42,064 nt of DNA from Actinomycetes bacterium. Its GTDB lineage: Bacteria; Actinomycetota; Acidimicrobiia; Acidimicrobiales; Palsa-688. Within the stretch, counting starts at the first letter, position 1. The number at the start of each line of letters is the position of its first letter. The notes beneath the pieces are model-generated. The model was not told the origin of the DNA. It did no database searches and saw only the letters and a program-made list of their open reading frames with translations. The stretch lies in the NCBI GenBank assembly GCA_021788115.1, contig JAJYLA010000015.1, positions 1 through 42,064 on the forward strand, given 5' to 3'. Positions 6,376 to 13,869 of this stretch are shown here, piece by piece. The position numbers and the translations under genes are program-made.

Positions 6376-8109
6376 ATGCCAGGAGCGGCATGGAGTCTCA
6401 GAAGGGGCGGCGTGGAGCGCGGGCGGGACAGCAGCGCCGCCGAGACCGGGGGCCCCGCCGTCAAGCTGTGGGACCGCAGCCTGGACAGGTACCCAAATAG
6501 GGTGGCCCGCTACTGGTACCTGGCGATCGTGGTCGTGTCGGCGATCGTGCTCTACTACGAGTTCTACGTGCCGGCCGCCGTGACCCCGTCGATCATCGCC
6601 GACTACCACATGACCTGGCCGTTCTTCGTGTACGTGATCGTGGTCGGCAACCTGATCGGGGCGTTCGCGTCGCTGATCGCTGGGCTCGCCGACCGGTGGG
6701 GGCGGGCGAACCTCGTCGCCTACGGGCTGCTCGTCACCGGCCTCATCGTCCTGGTCGGGATCCCGAACGCCCCGGACCTGTGGGTGTACGCCGTCCTCTA
6801 CGGGCTGCTGGGCTTCGTCGAAGGGATCATCCTCGTGGCCACCCCGGCGCTCATCCGGGACTTCTCCCCGCAGCTCGGGCGTGCGACGGCCATGGGATTC
6901 TGGACGATCGGGCCGGTGGTGGCGAGCCTCACCGTGTCGCTCGTGGCCAGCCACACCCTCAACCACCTGCACGCGTGGCAGGACCAGTTCACGATCACCG
7001 GCATCACGGGCCTGATCGTGTGGGCGATCGCGTTCGTCGGCCTGCGGGAGCTGTCGCCGGGGCTGCGCGACCAGCTCATGGTGAGCATCCGCGACCGGGC
7101 GCTCGTCGAGGCACGCGCTTCGGGCGTCGACATCGAGGAGAGCCTGCGCCACCCGATGCGCAAGGTCCTGCACCTCGACGTGGTCGGGCCGTCCTTCGGG
7201 ATCGGGCTCTTCCTCGTCGTCTACTACACGCTGATCGCCTTCCTCGTCGTCTACATGGCCACCAACTTCGGCTACACGCTGCAGCGCGCCAACGCCCTCG
7301 GCAACTGGGTGTGGGGCTTCAACGCCGGCGCCCTCGTCGTCGTCGGGCTCCTGTCCGACTGGGCCCGGGTGCGCAAGCCGTTCATGGTCCTGGGCATCGC
7401 CGGCTCTGCGGCGGCCACGTCGCTCCTCGCCGTCAACGCCATCCACCCGCACACCAGCTACTACACGTTCGTGTGGATCCTGAGCCTCCTGTCGGTGTCC
7501 CTCGGGTTCACCTTCGCCCCGTGGCTGGCGGCCTTCACCGAGACGGTCGAGGCACACAGCCCCGCCCTGGCCGCCACCGGCCTGGCGATATGGGGCTGGG
7601 TGCTGCGCCTCGTCGTCGCCGCATCGCTGTTCCTCCTCCCCTACGTCGTCACCACCATGACACCGCTCGTGGAGCACGGGACCGAGGTGGCCACGCTGTC
7701 GGCCAAGTACGCCCCGGAGATCCAGACCCTGAGTGCCATCGACGCCCAGACCCTCGGGGCGCTGAGCGCCAACCCGGCCGACGCCGCGGCCGCCGCCAAG
7801 GCCGTCGGCGAGATCGCCACCACCTTCAAGGTGAGCCCGGCGGTCGCCCTGCAGCGCCTCCAGGCCGTCGCCACGGTCCCCCCCGCCGCCCTGGTCACGC
7901 TGCGCACCTACGGGCCGAAGGTCGAGCACGCGGCGGCCGTGACACCCCACGAGTGGCAGCGCTGGTGGTGGGTGAGCGTCGGCTGTGAGATCGTGCTGCT
8001 GCCGTTCCTGCTGATCATGCGGGGCCGCTGGAGCCCGGCGAAGGCGCGGCGCGACGCCGAGGAGCACGAGAAGATGGTGCAGGAGGCTCTCGCAGCGCTG
8101 CACCGCTGA
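6376..8109 (+). CDS. MFS transporter with a ~100-residue insertion before the last membrane helix
   Basis: 577 residues. A basic cytoplasmic N-terminus is followed by TM1 (YWYLAIVVVSAIVLYYEFYV, about residues 46-65). The MFS motif A is GLADRWGRAN (residues 103-112), and a further series of helices continues to about residue 425. The segment between PYVVTTMTPL and the final helix WWWVSVGCEIVLLPFLLIM is about 100 residues of Ala-rich amphipathic helix; ordinary MFS loops there are a few residues. The C-tail is charged. GGGAGG precedes the ATG at the right distance. The substrate is unknown; homologues of similar length are usually annotated as metabolite or sugar-phosphate MFS carriers. A dormancy-like box lies upstream and an MBL hydrolase downstream. 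Confidence 0.85.
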   Translation: MPGAAWSLRRGGVERGRDSSAAETGGPAVKLWDRSLDRYPNRVARYWYLAIVVVSAIVLYYEFYVPAAVTPSIIADYHMTWPFFVYVIVVGNLIGAFASLIAGLADRWGRANLVAYGLLVTGLIVLVGIPNAPDLWVYAVLYGLLGFVEGIILVATPALIRDFSPQLGRATAMGFWTIGPVVASLTVSLVASHTLNHLHAWQDQFTITGITGLIVWAIAFVGLRELSPGLRDQLMVSIRDRALVEARASGVDIEESLRHPMRKVLHLDVVGPSFGIGLFLVVYYTLIAFLVVYMATNFGYTLQRANALGNWVWGFNAGALVVVGLLSDWARVRKPFMVLGIAGSAAATSLLAVNAIHPHTSYYTFVWILSLLSVSLGFTFAPWLAAFTETVEAHSPALAATGLAIWGWVLRLVVAASLFLLPYVVTTMTPLVEHGTEVATLSAKYAPEIQTLSAIDAQTLGALSANPADAAAAAKAVGEIATTFKVSPAVALQRLQAVATVPPAALVTLRTYGPKVEHAAAVTPHEWQRWWWVSVGCEIVLLPFLLIMRGRWSPAKARRDAEEHEKMVQEALAALHR

Positions 8110-8130
8110 CCGCACGGGCGGCGCCGCAGC

Positions 8131-8168
8131 GGTGACCGCCCCGGCGCGGTAGCGTCAGGGCGGTCACC
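8131..8168. promoter_or_regulatory. 11-bp inverted repeat abutting the MBL hydrolase start
   Basis: GGTGACCGCCC (8131-8141) and GGGCGGTCACC (8158-8168) are perfect inverted copies separated by 16 bases. The spacer holds a possible -10, TAGCGT (8150-8155). The right arm ends at the base before the ATG. It can be an operator that straddles the promoter, or in RNA a hairpin that occludes the start; it may also end the MFS transcript. Confidence 0.5.
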
Positions 8169-9248
8169 ATGTGCTCCGACCCGGCCCCGCAGACCCCGAG
8201 GGTCGACCCGGCTCCCGCCGGCGCCGGCGGCGCGGGGCCGGCGCTCCCCCTCGAGCCGGTGGACAGCGTGACGCTGCTCACCGTGTGCGACAACACCGTC
8301 GACATCCTCCTCACCGATCAGGGCCCCGCCCGGCGACTGTCGCTGCGCGGGTCCATGACCGGGGAAACGGCACCGCCGCTGCCGGCACGGTCTCTCCAGG
8401 AGGGCAAAGGACCGGATCTTCCGATCGCCGAGCACGGCTTCTCCATGCTGGTCGAGGTGCGCAAGGGCCCCTCGGTCCGGCGGCTGCTGTTCGACACCGG
8501 GGTCACCCCGAGGGGGTGCGTCCAGAACCTGCGCCGCCTCGGCCGCGACCCTCGGGACATCGAGGTCATCGTGTGCAGCCACGGGCACTTCGACCACACC
8601 ACGGGGCTGTCCGGTCTCGCCGACTGGCTCGGGCGGCCCAACATGCCGGTCGTCATCCACCCCGAGTTCTGGACCCAACGCCGGCTCACCGCGCCCGGGC
8701 CCGAGCCCGTCGTGATGCCGACCACCAGCCGGCGCGCCCTCGAGAGCGCCGGCTTCGACATCGTCGAGGAGCGCCGGCCGTCGTTCCTCTTCGACCGCTC
8801 CGTGCTGATCACCGGCGAGGTGGACCGCACCACCGATTTCGAGCGCGGCGCGCCCAACCACCAGGCGTGGCGGTCCGACAGGTGGGAGCCCGACCCGCTG
8901 ATCCTCGACGACCAGGCGCTCATCGTCCACGTCGCCGGGCGCGGGCTGGTGGTGCTCACCGGCTGCGGCCACGCCGGCGTCGTCAACATCTGCCGCTACG
9001 CCCGGCGCCTCACCGGCGTCGACCGCCTCCACGCCGTCGCCGGCGGCTTCCACCTCAACGGACCGGCCTTCGAGCCGGTCATCGCCCCCACCCTCGACGC
9101 CTTCGAGCAGCTCGCCCCCGACGTGCTCATCCCGGCTCACTGCACCGGCTGGAAGGCGACCCACGCCATGGCCGGCCGCTTCCCCGAGGCGTTCGTCCAG
9201 AACAGCGTCGGCACCCGCTTCGACCTCGTGTCGGCCCCGGCTCCGTAG
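8169..9248 (+). CDS. MBL-fold metallohydrolase (dihydropterin-ribofuranosyl-aminobenzene phosphate synthase-like, COG1237)
   Basis: 359 residues. After a Pro/Ala-rich N-terminus the core begins with VTLLTVCDNTVDILL, the first strands of the COG1237 subgroup. The metal site is CSHGHFDHTTGLSGL (HxHxDH), with LTGCGHAGVVN and PDVLIPAHCTGW supplying further ligands. Such proteins are relatives of an archaeal methanopterin-pathway enzyme, but most bacterial members have no proven substrate. The gene ends inside the convergent PrsW-like gene (122-bp tail overlap). An 11-bp inverted repeat ends right at its start codon. Confidence 0.88.
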   Translation: MCSDPAPQTPRVDPAPAGAGGAGPALPLEPVDSVTLLTVCDNTVDILLTDQGPARRLSLRGSMTGETAPPLPARSLQEGKGPDLPIAEHGFSMLVEVRKGPSVRRLLFDTGVTPRGCVQNLRRLGRDPRDIEVIVCSHGHFDHTTGLSGLADWLGRPNMPVVIHPEFWTQRRLTAPGPEPVVMPTTSRRALESAGFDIVEERRPSFLFDRSVLITGEVDRTTDFERGAPNHQAWRSDRWEPDPLILDDQALIVHVAGRGLVVLTGCGHAGVVNICRYARRLTGVDRLHAVAGGFHLNGPAFEPVIAPTLDAFEQLAPDVLIPAHCTGWKATHAMAGRFPEAFVQNSVGTRFDLVSAPAP

Positions 9249-10206
9249 CGGGCGCGGCCCGGCGGCGGACCCGCGCGGGAACGAGCGCGGGCGCCCAGAT
9301 CCGTCGGACCCGGTGGGCGGCGCCGACGCCCGCAACGCCGAGGAGAGTGAGCCCGAAGTCGTCGAGGAACCCGCCGAAGGCCCGCATGCTCCGGGAAGCG
9401 CCGGCGGGCCAGACCCGGGGCAGCAGGGCCGAGGAGTCCCCGCGGAGGAGGCTGAGGTCGAGGCCGCGGGTCAGGTTGGGCATGAGGTCCCACAGTCCGT
9501 GCAGGGCGGCGACGCCGGCGACGCACACCCCGAGGAGGGGCGTCACCCGGAAGCGCCCGCCGCGCGACACGTAGAAGAGCACGCCACCGGTGATCGCCGT
9601 CCAGAGGCCGTGGGTGACAGGGGTGATCACCGCACGCACCAGCACGGTGCCTTCCAGCGCGGCCCACGAGGTGCCGCCGTGGGAGTTGAGGGCGCTCAGC
9701 GCGTAGCCGGAGCTCTCGAAGGCCGCGAACCCGAAGCCGACCGCGGCGCCGAGCACGAAGCCCGCCTGGGGGGTCTTGGAGAGGAGGCGACGTGTCATCC
9801 ACGCCAGGATCACCAGCTTCGACAGCTCCTCGATGACTCCGACCCCCGAAGCGAACCCGAGCGGTCCGGCCGACGCGAGCGGCGTCTCGATCATCGCGGA
9901 ACTGAGGAACCCGAGGACGCCGCCGCCGATGAACAGCCGCGCGAGCAGCCCGCTGGTCACGCCCTCGGGGCGGTCCCGCTCCTCGACCCGGATGACCCAG
10001 GCGACCGGCACCAGGAAGCAGCCCAGCACGTCGACGGTCGGCACCACGTACGCGTCGCCCGTGACCGTCAGCGCGAGCACGGAGACGCCCCACAGGACGG
10101 CGCCGGCGATCAGGAACCGGAACCACCGGCGCACGCGCACCGGGGCGCGCCGCGTCCGCCGCACGAGCGGCGGGGCGAGGTCGGTCGGCTGGTCAACGAC
10201 GGTCAT
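9127..10206 (-). CDS. PrsW-family intramembrane metalloprotease
   Basis: 359 residues with about eight hydrophobic segments. The PrsW signature is present: GVIEELSKLVILAWM (EExxK), the FAAFESSGYAL element, and HGLWTAITG and LHGLWDLM carrying the conserved His. Bacillus PrsW cleaves an anti-sigma factor; actinobacterial members are widespread and mostly uncharacterised. The start is ATG at 10206 (MTVVDQPTDL); longer frames upstream lack support. The last ~40 codons overlap the MBL hydrolase on the other strand and give a low-complexity Arg/Ser/Gly tail, probably read-through after loss of the original stop. It diverges from the M50 protease, so two intramembrane proteases sit back to back. Confidence 0.85.
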   Translation of the reverse strand: MTVVDQPTDLAPPLVRRTRRAPVRVRRWFRFLIAGAVLWGVSVLALTVTGDAYVVPTVDVLGCFLVPVAWVIRVEERDRPEGVTSGLLARLFIGGGVLGFLSSAMIETPLASAGPLGFASGVGVIEELSKLVILAWMTRRLLSKTPQAGFVLGAAVGFGFAAFESSGYALSALNSHGGTSWAALEGTVLVRAVITPVTHGLWTAITGGVLFYVSRGGRFRVTPLLGVCVAGVAALHGLWDLMPNLTRGLDLSLLRGDSSALLPRVWPAGASRSMRAFGGFLDDFGLTLLGVAGVGAAHRVRRIWAPALVPARVRRRAAPATEPGPTRGRSGCRRCSGRTPRGSGRPWRGSPSSRCSEPG

Positions 10207-10525
10207 CGGGTACTCCGGACGGGGGTCACCACACGAGGTGCGGCCAGGGACGATGCGTGTCCGCTGCCTCCTTCGGACCGTCGCTCCGCTTCCTCTTCGT
10301 GGTTGTCTTCCCTTCCACCGTACGGTTTCTCCGCGACCTTGGTTTCCTCCGCTAAATGTTTCCGCAGAGGGAGGCCTGAGCATCAGGGCCGAACGTCGTT
10401 CAGTGGGGGGCCTCTGGGCCATTTGACGGATCGGAGTGACACATGCCACACCCGCCCCGCTCCGACCGTGGCCCCGGTCACGGTTCCGCCGTGGAATGGG
10501 AAGCGGGACGACCGTGTTGAACCAT

Positions 10526-10603
10526 ATGGCTGAAAGGCTTCGGAAGGAGGTGAGGCCACCGGTGACCCTAGGTGCGCCTCCGGGATTGACCCTGCGCTCG
10601 TAA
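10526..10603 (+). CDS. Possible small ORF (25 codons) in the M50 leader
   Basis: ATG at 10526 opens MAERLRKEVRPPV, with an internal GTG at 10562 placed 10 bases after a perfect AGGAGGTG; stop at 10603. If transcribed with the M50 gene it could be a leader peptide. Only the ribosome site speaks for it; chance is a real alternative. Confidence 0.2.
   Translation: MAERLRKEVRPPVTLGAPPGLTLRS
10553..10572. promoter_or_regulatory. Second dormancy-box-like dyad, upstream of the M50 protease
   Basis: AGGCCACCGGTGACCCTAGG has a GGCCACC/GGTGACC dyad with one mismatch. It ends in CCCTAGG, as does the 6301 site. It lies 238 bases before the M50 ATG. Confidence 0.3.
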
Positions 10604-10750
10604 GTTCGACGTTTCGCCGGACGGCTCGGCAACAACAGTGGAGTGACCGGTTCGATCCATCGGATCTCCGGCCTCAGGGCAAGAACCCGAGTGGGCTCGA
10701 CCGAGTTGCAGGCGAGTGGGCGGAGCGTCCCGGAGGCAATCGAACAGGGG

Positions 10751-10782
10751 CGTCCGCCGTCGGGGGCCCTCGGCGGCGGACG
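10751..10782. terminator. Hairpin in the M50 leader (terminator or attenuator)
   Basis: CGTCCGCCG (10751-10759) pairs perfectly with CGGCGGACG (10774-10782) across a 14-base G/C-rich loop, followed by TTT. It stands 28 bases before the M50 start codon, so it could attenuate that gene rather than end another. Confidence 0.45.
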
Positions 10783-10810
10783 TTTCGCGTTGAAGGGTCG
10801 TGGCCGTTAC

Positions 10811-11893
10811 ATGAGCTCCCAGCAGCACCGCCGCCACCAGAGGAGGGGATCCGTGCCCCTCGGCCGGATCGCGGGCATCCCCCTGTCGCTGCACTGGAGC
10901 TTCCTCATCCTCGTGGCGTTGATCGCGCTCTACGGCGCGCAGGCGGGATCGGGCGGCGTGGTTTCCGCGCTGTTCTGGCTGGTCGTGATCTTCGCTTCGG
11001 TGGTCGTCCACGAGCTCGCCCACAGCCTTCTCGCCCGGGTCAAGGGCGCGGAGGTGCACGCCATCGTCCTGCTGCCGATCGGGGGGGTCTCCCAGATCGA
11101 ACGGATGCCCGAGGCGTGGTCCGACGAGCTCGCGATCGCCGCCGTCGGCCCGCTGACGAGCGTGGGGCTCGGCGTCCTCGCGGCCGTCGCCACGCTGGCG
11201 AGCGGCGGGCACCTCTTCCCGTTCAACCTCTACGGGGGGTCGTTCCTGGCCCGGGTGGCGTGGCTCAACCTCGTCCTCGGCGCGTTCAACCTCCTGCCGG
11301 CGTTCCCCCTCGACGGCGGCCGGGTACTCCGCGCGACCCTGGAGCGCCGGCGGAGCCTCGAGTCCGCCACGCACATCGCCGCGACCGTCGGCAGGGTGCT
11401 GGGTGCCGCCATGATCGCCGTCGGGGTCGTGTGGGACCTGTGGCTCCTCGTCATCGGGGCCTTCGTCTACTTCGGGGCCACCCAGGAGGAGCGCTCCACC
11501 GCCGTGCACAGCCGGCTGCGCGGCGTGCAGGTCGGCCAGTTCATGCGGAGCCCGGTGAGGACCCTCGACGCCCGCGAGCCCCTCCATACGGTGGGCGGCT
11601 GGTGGGGCGTACCGCAGGTGGTGACGGTCGACGGCCGGTACTTCGGCATGGTGGACGCCGCCACCCTGCGGCGGGCGGCCTCCGACCCGGAGAGCGCCAC
11701 CAGGACCGTCGGCGACGTGACCGACGTCGACGCCCCCACGCTCGCGGTGCACGACGACCTGGGCCGCAGCGCCCTCGACCGGCTGATGGGGTCCGGCTAC
11801 GAGGCGCTCGCCGTCGTCGACGCCGGGGCGGTGGTCGGCGTCATCCTGCGAGACGACATAGCCGCCTGGTTCGGCGCCGGCGCCCGGGCCTGA
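10811..11893 (+). CDS. Site-2 protease family protein with CBS domains (Rip3-like, M50B)
   Basis: 360 residues. The opening VPLGRIAGIPLSLHWSFLIL is the standard N-terminus of this subfamily. The zinc site is HELAH (residues 67-71) in the second membrane segment, with the third ligand in LLPAFPLDGGRVLRA (LDGG at 167-170). After the membrane domain come two CBS-like repeats (MRSPVRTLDAREPL to about residue 290, and VDAPTLAVHDDLGRSALDRL to AVVGVILRDDIAAW). The layout equals mycobacterial Rip3 (Rv2625c), a hypoxia-regulon gene. It probably cleaves membrane regulators such as anti-sigma factors. An upstream in-frame extension to 10643 is rejected because it is low-complexity and lacks family similarity. 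Confidence 0.9.
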   Translation: MSSQQHRRHQRRGSVPLGRIAGIPLSLHWSFLILVALIALYGAQAGSGGVVSALFWLVVIFASVVVHELAHSLLARVKGAEVHAIVLLPIGGVSQIERMPEAWSDELAIAAVGPLTSVGLGVLAAVATLASGGHLFPFNLYGGSFLARVAWLNLVLGAFNLLPAFPLDGGRVLRATLERRRSLESATHIAATVGRVLGAAMIAVGVVWDLWLLVIGAFVYFGATQEERSTAVHSRLRGVQVGQFMRSPVRTLDAREPLHTVGGWWGVPQVVTVDGRYFGMVDAATLRRAASDPESATRTVGDVTDVDAPTLAVHDDLGRSALDRLMGSGYEALAVVDAGAVVGVILRDDIAAWFGAGARA

Positions 11894-11986
11894 GCGGGCG
11901 CTACCGAGCCGCGCCGGCGGAGCCCGCCGCCACCGCCGGCCCCGACCCGACCGAAAACCGCCGCGAAACTGCACTTTCGGACGTCC

Positions 11987-12004
11987 TTGGGACTTTCTCC
12001 CCTT
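11987..12004. promoter_or_regulatory. Third dormancy-box-like site, upstream of the oxidoreductase operon
   Basis: TTGGGACTTTCTCCCCTT matches the left half of the mycobacterial DosR box (TTGGGACTTT) well and keeps the CCC of the right half. It ends 60 bases before the first por gene. Confidence 0.35.
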
Positions 12005-12064
12005 CCGCGCGGGGGCGGCGGGGCGGCACCGTGGTAGCGGTTCCCCGAGCGAGAGGAGGTTGAG

Positions 12065-12646
12065 GTGTTCCAGGTCCGTATCCACGGACGCGGCGGCCAG
12101 GGGGTCGTCACCGCGGCGGAGACGCTGTCGGTCGCGGCGTTCCTCGACGGCCGGCACGCCCAGGCCTTCCCCAGCTTCGGGTCCGAGCGCATGGGGGCAC
12201 CCGTGGTGGCGTTCTGCCGCATCGACGACCGGCCCATCCGCAGCCACGACCCGATCGCAGAACCCGACGCCCTCATCATCTTGGACCCGACCCTCGTGCA
12301 TCAGGTGAACCTCTTCTCCGGGCTGCAGCCCGACGGCTACATCGTGGTCAACACCGAGCGCACCTTCGAGGATCTCGGCATCGGCGGGGTCGCCGCCCGC
12401 ATGCGCCGGGAGCGGCTTCTCACGCTCCCGGCGACCGAGGTGGCCCAGCGTGTCATCGGCCGCCCCGTGCCCAACACCGTGCTGCTCGGCGCGCTGGCGG
12501 AGCTGACCGGGATCGTGCCCCTCGGCGCCGTCGTCGCCGCCGTCCACCGGCGGTTCCCCGGCGCTCTCGGCGACGCCAACGAGGCCGCCGCGACCGAGGC
12601 GGCCGGATACGCACGCGCTGCGCGGGAGGCGTTGACCGATGCGTGA
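12065..12646 (+). CDS. porG: 2-oxoacid:ferredoxin oxidoreductase gamma subunit
   Basis: 193 residues. Begins VFQVRIHGRGGQGVVTAAET, the conserved GxGGQG(V) of the POR gamma domain, followed by AFPSFGSERMGAPVVAFCRI. Later elements PDALIILDPTLV, INTERTF-like VNTERTF and PNTVLLGALAELTG are all typical. GTG start after AGAGGAGG. It overlaps porA by 8 bases. The complex oxidatively decarboxylates pyruvate or another 2-oxoacid to acyl-CoA and passes electrons to ferredoxin; it can also run in the carboxylating direction. Which 2-oxoacid is used cannot be decided from this subunit. Confidence 0.92.
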   Translation: MFQVRIHGRGGQGVVTAAETLSVAAFLDGRHAQAFPSFGSERMGAPVVAFCRIDDRPIRSHDPIAEPDALIILDPTLVHQVNLFSGLQPDGYIVVNTERTFEDLGIGGVAARMRRERLLTLPATEVAQRVIGRPVPNTVLLGALAELTGIVPLGAVVAAVHRRFPGALGDANEAAATEAAGYARAAREALTDA

Positions 12647-13853
12647 GCAGATCGAGGGCTCGCAGGCCGTCGCCCGGGCCGTGGCGCTGTGCCGCCCGCA
12701 GGTCGTCTGCGCCTACCCGATAACCCCCCAGACGCACATCGTCGAGGCTCTCGGCGCGAGGGTCAAGGAGGGCTCGCTCGCCCCCTGCCAGTTCATCAAC
12801 GTCGAGTCCGAGTTCGCGGCGATGTCCGTCTCCATCGGCGCGTCGGCGGGGGGCAGCCGCGCCTACACCGCCACCGCCAGCCAGGGGCTGCTGTTCATGG
12901 CCGAGGCCGTGTACAACGCCTCGGGCCTCGGCCTGCCCATCGTGATGACCGTCGCGAACAGGGCGATCGGCGCACCCATCAACATCTGGAACGACCACAG
13001 CGACTCCATGGCCCTCCGCGACGCCGGCTGGGTGCAGCTCTTCGCTGCGGACAACCAGTCGGCGGTGGACCTGCACATCCAGGCCTTCCGCCTCGCCGAG
13101 GAGCTGTCGGTACCGGTCATGGTCTGCGTCGACGGCTTCTCCCTCACGCACGCGGTGGAGGGGATCGACGTCCCCGACCAGGAGTCGGTCGACTCTTTTC
13201 TGCCCCCCTTCGTCCCCCGCCAGCGGCTCGATCCCGACGAGCCCGTCACCATCGGCGCGATGGTCGGGCCCGAGGCGTTCACCGAGGTGCGCTACCTCGC
13301 CCACGCCCGGATGCGCCGCGCCCTCGACCTCATGCCCGTGATCGCCGCGGAGTTCGCCGCCGCCGTCGGGCGGGGAGGAGGCGGGCTCGTCGAGCCGTAC
13401 CGCCTCGAGGGGGCCGACCTCGTGGTGGTCGCCCAGGGATCGGTGATCGGCACCCTCTGCGACGCCATCGACGAGCTGCGCGACGAGGGGATCTCCGTCG
13501 GCGCCCTCGCCGTCACCGTGTACCGTCCGTTTCCCGTCGACGCCGTGAGGGCCGCGCTGGCCGGCGCCCGCAGGGTCGTCGTCATCGACCGGGCGCTCGC
13601 CACCGGCGAGGGCGGTTTCCTCGCCGCGGACGTCCGCCGGGCGGCGCCGGCGGGGACGCCGCTGCACGGCGTCATCGCCGGACTGGGCGGCCGGCCCGTC
13701 ACGCGCGCGTCGCTGCGGCGATGCCTCGAGGAGGCGTCGCGCGGGCTTCTCGGAGAGCTCGCGTGGCTGGACCTCGACACCACCCTGATCGAGAAGGAGC
13801 TGGCGGGCCTGCCGGGCGGCACCGACGTCCACGCCGGACCGCACGCGGGCTGA
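12639..13853 (+). CDS. porA: 2-oxoacid:ferredoxin oxidoreductase alpha subunit
   Basis: 404 residues, the normal length. Contains the pyrimidine-side domain CAYPITPQTHIVEALG, NVESEFAAMSVSIGASAGG and TATASQGLLFMAEAVYNASG. INIWNDHSDSMALRDAGWVQ follows, which is close to pyruvate synthase alpha chains. Domain II (DLVVVAQGSVIGTLCDAIDE, VYRPFPVDAV) is complete. ATG at 12639 lies within the end of porG, so translation is coupled. The gene is followed after 16 bp by porB. The sequence resembles pyruvate enzymes more than 2-oxoglutarate ones, but that is judged by eye. Confidence 0.92.
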   Translation: MREQIEGSQAVARAVALCRPQVVCAYPITPQTHIVEALGARVKEGSLAPCQFINVESEFAAMSVSIGASAGGSRAYTATASQGLLFMAEAVYNASGLGLPIVMTVANRAIGAPINIWNDHSDSMALRDAGWVQLFAADNQSAVDLHIQAFRLAEELSVPVMVCVDGFSLTHAVEGIDVPDQESVDSFLPPFVPRQRLDPDEPVTIGAMVGPEAFTEVRYLAHARMRRALDLMPVIAAEFAAAVGRGGGGLVEPYRLEGADLVVVAQGSVIGTLCDAIDELRDEGISVGALAVTVYRPFPVDAVRAALAGARRVVVIDRALATGEGGFLAADVRRAAPAGTPLHGVIAGLGGRPVTRASLRRCLEEASRGLLGELAWLDLDTTLIEKELAGLPGGTDVHAGPHAG

Positions 13854-13869
13854 GAAAGGACGCCCCTCC

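Larger units (their letters stand above)
10207..10810. other. 604-bp divergent intergenic region between two intramembrane protease genes
   Basis: No convincing protein gene. It holds a dormancy-box-like dyad (10553-10572), a consensus ribosome site with a 25-codon frame (10526-10603), and a strong hairpin (10751-10782) just before the M50 start. The rest shows nothing recognisable. Confidence 0.5.

Noticed and set aside
6316..8115. A 599-codon minus-strand frame opposite the MFS gene
   Set aside because: Composition of a mirror frame (Gly, Asp, Val, His-rich) with no motif; the plus-strand gene has membrane helices and MFS motifs.
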